Below, one piece after another: positions 5,953 to 9,517 of a stretch of 9,517 bases of DNA. This DNA comes from Paracoccaceae bacterium (lineage in GTDB: Bacteria; Pseudomonadota; Alphaproteobacteria; Rhodobacterales; Rhodobacteraceae), in NCBI GenBank assembly GCA_003545125.1, contig DQCI01000098.1, positions 610 through 10,126 of the forward strand, given 5' to 3'. Positions within the stretch are counted from its first letter, which is position 1; every line of letters starts with the position of its first letter. The notes beneath the pieces are model-generated. The model saw only the letters and a list, made by a program, of their open reading frames with translations, had not been told where the DNA came from and did no database searches. The position numbers were made by a program, and so were the translations under genes.

Positions 5953-7159
5953 TCACTCGGCCAGCGCCGGTTCAAATGCCGGGTCCTGGCCGAAGGCGAG
6001 CCAGACCAGCACCGTCAGCGCCGCCGCCGCCATCACCTCGGGCACGAACCAGGCGGTGATAAGGTCCACCATCCCCTGGATCGGCAGCTTGGCGCCCTGT
6101 GCCTGTTCGACCATCGCGATGATCTGCGCCAGCATCGTGTCGGCGCCCACCTTGGTGGCCCGGTATGTGAGCGCGCCACTGCCGTTCACCGTGGCGCCGA
6201 CCACGTCTGCCCCTTCCGTTTTCTCGACCGGCACGGGTTCGCCGGTAGTCATGCTTTCGTCGACGTAGGAGCGGCCGGTCAGAACCGTGCCGTCCACCGC
6301 GATCTTTTCGCCCGGACGCACCTGGATCACGTCGCCCACGGCAATTTCCTCGATCGGCACTTCGACGACCGCGCCGCCGCGCTCGACCCGCGCGGTCTTC
6401 GCCTGAAGGCCGACGAGTTTGCGGATCGCTTCGCCGGTGCGGCCCTTGGCGCGGGCTTCGAGCCAGTGGCCGAGCAGGATCAGCACGACGATCACCGCTG
6501 CTGCCTCAAAGTAGACGTTGGCCGTGCCCTCGGGCAGCAGGCCGGGGGCGAAGGTCGACACCAGGGAGAACCCGTAGGCGGCGGATGTGCCGAGCGCCAC
6601 CAGCGAGTTCATGTCCGGCGCGCCTTTGAAAAGCAGCGGGACCCCCTTGGTGTAGAACCGCAGGCCCGGGCCGGACAGCACCGCGGTGGTCAGCGCGAAC
6701 TGGATCAGGCGGCTGGTCTGCAGCCCGATCGTGCGCTCGATCCACATGTGTATCCCCGGGATCAGGTGACTGCCCATCTCGATCGCGAATACCGGCAGCG
6801 CGAGCGCCGCTGCGATCAGCGTGAGCCAGCCCAGCCGGGTGATCTCGGCGGCCTTGCGGTTGGGCTTGCGGTCGGCCTTGCGGGTCGGCCTTGGCGGTGT
6901 CTTCCCCCGCCTTCACCCGGGCCGGGTAGCCCAGCGCGGTCGCCGCCCGGGCGAGCTCGGCGGGCGTCGTCGCGCCTTCGACGTAGCGTACGGTCGCGGT
7001 TTCGGTGGCGAGGTTCACCGCCGCTGCCGACACGCCGGGCACAGTGGCCAGCACCTTTTCGACGCGACCGATGCAGGACGCGCAGGTCATCCCTTCGACG
7101 GCGAGGTTGAGCGTGTTCTTTTCCGACACGACTGCCTGCAAAGTTGAGGTTCCAGTCAT
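5953..7159 (-). pseudogene. copA: Copper-exporting P1B-type ATPase (CopA), frameshifted and lacking its catalytic core
   Basis: CopA pumps Cu(I) out of the cytoplasm. From the ATG at 7159, an HMA metal-binding domain reads [18 protein letters not shown] (Cys26, Cys29) and LGYPARV. The frame then breaks in a tandem-repeat linker: an extra G in GGG at 6882-6884 shifts it by +1. The original reading resumes in another frame ([18 protein letters not shown]) and continues through four or so membrane segments and the actuator domain ([30 protein letters not shown]). It then reaches [20 protein letters not shown] and [16 protein letters not shown], stop. The CPC ion-binding motif, DKTGTLT phosphorylation site, TGDN and GDGINDA motifs are absent from the window. 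The last residues (FEPALAE) look like the normal C-terminal end of such ATPases, suggesting an internal in-frame deletion of about half the gene. Total about 401 codons against about 800 usual. It is not functional as a pump. Upstream is a CueR-like promoter and downstream, 13 bp away, is cueR. Confidence 0.92.
6852..6893 (-). repeat. Imperfect 12-bp tandem repeat in the copA linker
   Basis: On the minus strand units based on GACCGCAAGGCC recur three to four times (with variants AACCGCAAGGCC and GACCCGCAAGGCC), encoding a basic linker of Lys-Ala-Asp-Arg-like units. The unit with an extra C (6882-6884) is where the copA frame shifts. Such repeats are prone to replication slippage. Confidence 0.65.
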
Positions 7160-7164
7160 GGCAA

Positions 7165-7192
7165 TGCAGGGTTCCAGCGCGGGTAAGGTCAA
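7165..7192 (-). promoter_or_regulatory. CueR-like operator/promoter of copA
   Basis: On the minus strand TTGACC (7192-7187) is followed by CTTACC, a GC-rich centre and GGAACC. This is close to the dyad of CueR-type sites (CCTTCC...GGAAGG) placed just after a -35 box. The -10 is weak and falls very near the annotated ATG, so the copA message would be nearly leaderless or the true start lies elsewhere. Confidence 0.55.
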
Positions 7193-7219
7193 GCGGATTT
7201 CATCACGTTCTGTTGAGCA

Positions 7220-7250
7220 TTGACCTTCCCCCATGGGAACCTCCACCTGC
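7220..7250 (+). promoter_or_regulatory. CueR-like operator/promoter of the copZ-like gene
   Basis: On the plus strand TTGACC (7220-7225) is followed by TTCCCCCATGGGAACC, a dyad of the CueR type. It mirrors the minus-strand site 28 bp away and drives toward the HMA protein at 7279. The expected -10, about 19 bp on (ACCTGC), is poor. The half-site spacing is one base shorter than in the copA site. Confidence 0.6.
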
Positions 7251-7278
7251 TGACCCAATAGGAAAATGGAGGCTCGAC

Positions 7279-7956
7279 ATGAGCAAATTCCATGTCCCCG
7301 ACAGGTGGTGCGGCCATTGCACGGCAGCGATAACAAAGGCGGTCACTTGCGCCGATGAAGGCGCGGATCTCGCGTTCGATCTCGACGCCCACACGGTGAC
7401 GCTGTCCAGCACGCTCGACGATGCGGCGCTGGCCGGGATCCTGGCGAAGGAAGGCTACCCCGCCACTCCGGCCGGGTCGCGGGCCGCTCAGTGCACCATC
7501 CGACCGGTGGCCATGCCCAGGTGGTGGTCGGGATGGTGGCCTCCGACCGCGATCAGGCCGAAGAACCCGAGTGCGCGGATCGCCGCGGCGTTGTCGGGCG
7601 ACGTGACCGTCCAGACGACCCGGTCGCCCATCGTCTGCGCCGTGCTGGTCCAGCCGGTTTCGGCAGCCAGAACCGGGGCATATGCCGGCATCATCCGGCT
7701 GACCGCGCCGCCGCCAGGACCGGTGAGGCGCGCGCGAAACACGGCCCCATCCGGGCTGTCTTGCTGGGTCACCTCGGAGAAGGTGACGAGGGTGTCCATA
7801 TCGACGAGATGCAGGCGCAGAGCGTCGATATCCACCTTTGCCCAATCCGTCTCGGGATCTTCCGTGAGCAATGCGACGATCTCGGCGATGGCCGCGAGAG
7901 CGCCCTGGCCGGGCTCGGTGGGCGTGCCGGTTTCCTGCGCCATCATCGCGGCGTGA
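7279..7956 (+). CDS. CopZ-like heavy-metal-associated (HMA) protein with aberrant antisense read-through tail
   Basis: Residues 1-68 form a single HMA domain: [14 protein letters not shown], with metal-binding Cys11 and Cys14, then [25 protein letters not shown] and [10 protein letters not shown]. Proteins of this family are small cytoplasmic Cu(I) chaperones that hand copper to CopA or buffer it, and normally stop near residue 65-75. GGAGG (7268-7272) sits 6 nt before the ATG. After PAGSRAAQ the frame has no stop and continues to 7956, antisense to the neighbouring secreted-protein gene. About 154 Arg/Ser/Pro-rich residues without family resemblance are added. The natural 3' end was probably lost at a junction near 7480. 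The HMA part is credible; the tail is not. It lies under a CueR-like promoter, divergent from copA. Confidence 0.75.
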   Translation: MSKFHVPDRWCGHCTAAITKAVTCADEGADLAFDLDAHTVTLSSTLDDAALAGILAKEGYPATPAGSRAAQCTIRPVAMPRWWSGWWPPTAIRPKNPSARIAAALSGDVTVQTTRSPIVCAVLVQPVSAARTGAYAGIIRLTAPPPGPVRRARNTAPSGLSCWVTSEKVTRVSISTRCRRRASISTFAQSVSGSSVSNATISAMAARAPWPGSVGVPVSCAIIAA

Positions 7957-8087
7957 TCGTGCGAGGTCTGCGTGGTGGCGGCGGCGGCGGCGGTGGTAGA
8001 GAGGCCGGTGGCCAGGATGGCGATGAGCTTCGGGGTGAGTATTTTGCAGGGCCATTTTGTGCGCGGGTGTCCGGGCAGTTTGGCCAA
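7488..8087 (-). CDS. Secreted His-rich protein of copper-resistance islands, 199 aa, start uncertain
   Basis: The exact function is unknown. The core ([20 protein letters not shown], then [15 protein letters not shown]) and the C-terminus ([20 protein letters not shown]) match a family I know from alphaproteobacterial copper-resistance islands. A signal-peptide-like segment (LTPKLIAILATGL followed by a run of Ala) near residues 18-37 indicates export. His clusters ([17 protein letters not shown]) and Met residues suggest periplasmic copper binding (inference). The listed start is a TTG at 8087 with no clear ribosome site. An alternative ATG at 8118 (MIEIKKAVLSV) is one frame off and would join this frame if one G in GGG 8049-8051 were removed. 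The first 17 or so residues are therefore doubtful. It is divergent from the Crp/Fnr-type regulator. Confidence 0.75.
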   Translation of the reverse strand: MAKLPGHPRTKWPCKILTPKLIAILATGLSTTAAAAATTQTSHDHAAMMAQETGTPTEPGQGALAAIAEIVALLTEDPETDWAKVDIDALRLHLVDMDTLVTFSEVTQQDSPDGAVFRARLTGPGGGAVSRMMPAYAPVLAAETGWTSTAQTMGDRVVWTVTSPDNAAAIRALGFFGLIAVGGHHPDHHLGMATGRMVH

Positions 8088-8116
8088 CGCTCAGGACAGC
8101 TTTTTTGATTTCGATC

Positions 8117-8739
8117 ATGATGTCCAACGCAACCGATGTCCCACCCCCCTTCGACATCTTGCCCGTGACCGCGCGCCGACCCCTCACGCTCGAGCGGGGC
8201 GCCGCCTTGTTCCGGCAGGGTGACCCGAGCGGCGCGGTATTCTTCCTGCACGACGGCGCGGTCGACATGATCCGCCATACCGAGGCGGGGAAAAGGTGAC
8301 CCTGTTTCGGACCCGCGCCGGTGACGCGCTGGCCGAGCCCGCGCTGTTCTCGGCGGTCTACCATTGTGACGCGGTCGCGCAACTGCCCAGCCGGGTGACA
8401 GGTTTCGACCGGGCAGCGGTGCTCGAACTGATCGGTACCAAACCCGCTTTCGCGCTCGCGCTGGTCCAGCGCCTTGCGGGCCAGATCCAGGGCTACTGGC
8501 GACGGCTCGAACTCCTGGCGATCCGCTCCGCGCCCGAACGGGTCTTCGCCGGGCTGGCCGACGGGCGCCTCACAGGCTCGGTCATCGATTTTGCCGCCGA
8601 GCTGGGCCTGACCCATGAAGCGGTCTACCGCGCCCTTTCCGAACTTGTGCGCGCGGGCCGTGTCGAACGCCCCGCCCGCGGGGTCTACCGCGTGAGCGGG
8701 CAGGCTCACCCTCCGGGCCCCAAGACGGGCGGCTGGTAG
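8117..8739 (+). pseudogene. Crp/Fnr-family transcriptional regulator, frameshifted
   Basis: The cyclic-nucleotide-binding-like beta-roll starts in the first frame (LERGAALFRQGDPSGAVFFL, then VDMIRHTEAGKR) and hits TGA at 8297-8299. The next frame carries on without a break in homology (VTLFRTRAGDALAEPALFSA, YHCDAVAQLPSRV). It continues to the dimer helix (RRLELLAIRSAPERVFAGLA) and a C-terminal helix-turn-helix (AAELGLTHEAVYRALSELVR, then VERPARGVYRV). A single missing base in the AAAAGG run (8291-8296) explains the break. The two halves overlap as GTGA, so reinitiation at GTG 8296 is conceivable but would yield a regulator without half its sensor roll. The start at 8117 or 8120 has no good ribosome site; AGGAC lies too far upstream. 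No FNR-type Cys cluster is visible. Members of this group often stand beside the secreted His-rich protein and may regulate it (inference). Confidence 0.85.
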
Positions 8740-8747
8740 GGTGAGCC
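8703..8747. terminator. Hairpin at the junction of convergent genes, possible bidirectional terminator
   Basis: A perfect 10-bp inverted repeat, GGCTCACCCT (8703-8712) and AGGGTGAGCC (8738-8747), encloses a smaller GCCC/GGGC stem (8717-8720, 8727-8730). It covers the stop codon of the plus-strand regulator (8737-8739) and ends 6 bp before the stop of the minus-strand DsbA-like gene. No T tract follows on either strand. It may act as a bidirectional terminator or mRNA 3' stabiliser. Confidence 0.5.
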
Positions 8748-8752
8748 AGGCG

Positions 8753-9481
8753 TCACTGCGTCTCACGCGCCTTGGCCACGAGCCGTTCCAGCTCCTCGAT
8801 TGGCACGAACCCCGGCACCAGCGCATCGCCGATCACGAAAGACGGTGTGCCGCTAAACCCGAGCATCTCTGCGAGCCGCATCGACTGGTCGACGTGTTCA
8901 GCGATATCCGGCGCGTCCATGTCGGCGCGGAGCGCCTCCATGTCGATGCCGATCTTCTCGGCGGCGGCCAGCACGCTGGCTTCCTCAGCGCGTCCGCGCA
9001 AGGCCATCATCTCCCGGTGGAAGGCCTCGTATTGCCCCTGTTTGCGGGCCGCCAGCGCTGCGAGGGCCGCGAGAACCGAGCCGTCGCTCAGGATCGGCCA
9101 TTCGCGAAAGACCACGCGGATGTTGTCGTCGGCGGCGATCAGCGCTTCCACGGCCGTCGCGGCCTGTTTGCAATAGGGGCAGTTGTAGTCGAAGAACTCG
9201 ACGATGGTGACGTCTCCGTCGGGATTGCCCAACACCGGCGCGTTCGGGTCTTCCTCCAGCATGAACCGTTGCTCGGACAAGACCTGCGCTGCCGCCGCGG
9301 CCGCGGTCTGCTCGTCGCGGGCTTGCAGGATCGCCACCGCCTCCATGACGATCTCGGGGTTTTGCCGGATTGCCTCCAGGGCGAGCTGTTTGATCTCGTC
9401 GGCAGAGAGGTCGGTCGCGCTCGCCGGCGCTGCCAATGCCAAGGCCAAAGCGGTAAACATGGGTCTCAAAACACCTATCAT
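8753..9481 (-). CDS. DsbA-family (ScsC/Com1-like) periplasmic thiol-disulphide protein, 242 aa
   Basis: It is a periplasmic thioredoxin-fold oxidoreductase or isomerase. A signal peptide (MFTALALALAAPASA, cleavage after about residue 22) is followed by an N-terminal helical stalk (LSADEIKQLALEAIRQNPEI to about residue 72). That stalk resembles the oligomerisation arm of ScsC, a copper-tolerance-associated isomerase. The catalytic domain has VTIVEFFDYNCPYC (CPYC 101-104, the DsbA_oxidoreductase motif start). It also has the cis-Pro loop GFSGTPSFVIGD (Thr212-Pro213). Length is normal and the frame intact. The start at 9481 has AAGGAA about 7 nt upstream. A frame from the window edge ends TGA two bases before the ATG (KTRGEQQQGN, stop), suggesting an upstream gene in the same operon. 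With the copper genes alongside, a role in protecting or repairing periplasmic thiols under copper stress is likely (inference). Confidence 0.9.
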   Translation of the reverse strand: MIGVLRPMFTALALALAAPASATDLSADEIKQLALEAIRQNPEIVMEAVAILQARDEQTAAAAAAQVLSEQRFMLEEDPNAPVLGNPDGDVTIVEFFDYNCPYCKQAATAVEALIAADDNIRVVFREWPILSDGSVLAALAALAARKQGQYEAFHREMMALRGRAEEASVLAAAEKIGIDMEALRADMDAPDIAEHVDQSMRLAEMLGFSGTPSFVIGDALVPGFVPIEELERLVAKARETQ

Positions 9482-9517
9482 ATCAGTTTCCTTGCTGTTG
9501 TTCGCCGCGGGTCTTGG

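Noticed and set aside
5884..7110. 408-codon plus-strand frame across copA
   Set aside because: It is antisense to the copA domains. The repeated DRH/QRR composition and absence of motifs mark it as a shadow.
7977..7996. GGC trinucleotide run as a phase-variable tract
   Set aside because: It encodes the Ala run of the signal segment. Unit changes stay in frame, so it would not switch expression.
7189..8826. 545-codon minus-strand frame spanning copZ to the Crp/Fnr gene
   Set aside because: It is low-complexity Arg/Pro/His translation out of frame with the secreted-protein gene and antisense to the Crp/Fnr gene. Only its MIEIKKAVLSV stretch is of interest, as a possible displaced N-terminus.
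9483..9517. Possible C-terminal end of an upstream gene (KTRGEQQQGN, stop)
   Set aside because: The TGA-T-ATG spacing to the DsbA-like start is suggestive, but ten residues at the window edge are not enough to call a gene.
1..9517. CRISPR array, tRNA, rRNA or riboswitch
   Set aside because: No regularly spaced repeats, no tRNA or rRNA signature and no recognisable aptamer were seen on either strand.

Overview
The window is GC-rich and its recognisable proteins look alphaproteobacterial, most like the Rhodobacterales (Paracoccus/Roseobacter-type accessory DNA). This is a judgement from protein style and gene content, not from a search. It reads as a mosaic of insertion sequences followed by a decaying heavy-metal (zinc-type and copper) resistance island, of the kind carried on plasmids or genomic islands.

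Positions 1-3000 are nested mobile elements. A remnant of an IS3-family element of the IS407 type (1-292, minus strand, start codon ATG changed to ACG) sits against what looks like the last 11 codons of an IS21-family istB gene (294-329), followed by GGGTCA-type end repeats of IS21. A complete 1252-bp IS3-family element (385-1636) with perfect 25-bp inverted repeats and a 3-bp AAA target duplication splits those end repeats. Its orfB carries an amber codon. Next comes an IS110/IS1111-family element with an intact 342-codon DEDD recombinase (1742-2770) and a long 3' non-coding region.

Positions 3000-5310 hold a conserved 87-residue orphan protein (3143-3406), a region of about 415 bp with no convincing gene, and a divergent pair: a zinc-type CDF efflux transporter (minus) and a MerR-family divalent-metal sensor (plus). 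The gap between them holds a perfect CTACAG-3-CTGTAG palindrome inside a 19-bp -35/-10 spacer, as expected of a MerR-controlled promoter.

Positions 5517-8750 hold copper genes in poor repair. On the minus strand lie cueR and, upstream of it, a copA copper-ATPase pseudogene. That copA has a +1 frameshift in a tandem-repeat linker, and its whole ion-binding/phosphorylation core is missing. Divergently on the plus strand is a CopZ-like HMA protein without its own stop codon, which runs on antisense into the next gene. Two CueR-like operators lie back to back between copA and copZ. Then come a secreted His-rich protein of a copper-island family (minus) and a Crp/Fnr regulator split by a 1-base deletion (plus). 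Convergent to the regulator is a DsbA/ScsC-like periplasmic thiol-disulphide protein (8753-9481, minus).

Together the genes would have formed two metal circuits: MerR-CDF for divalent cations, and CueR-CopA-CopZ plus periplasmic copper/thiol handling. At least four independent lesions suggest that the copper arm is degenerating, or that the assembly has G-run indel errors. The CDF/MerR arm, cueR, scsC-like gene and IS110 recombinase look intact.
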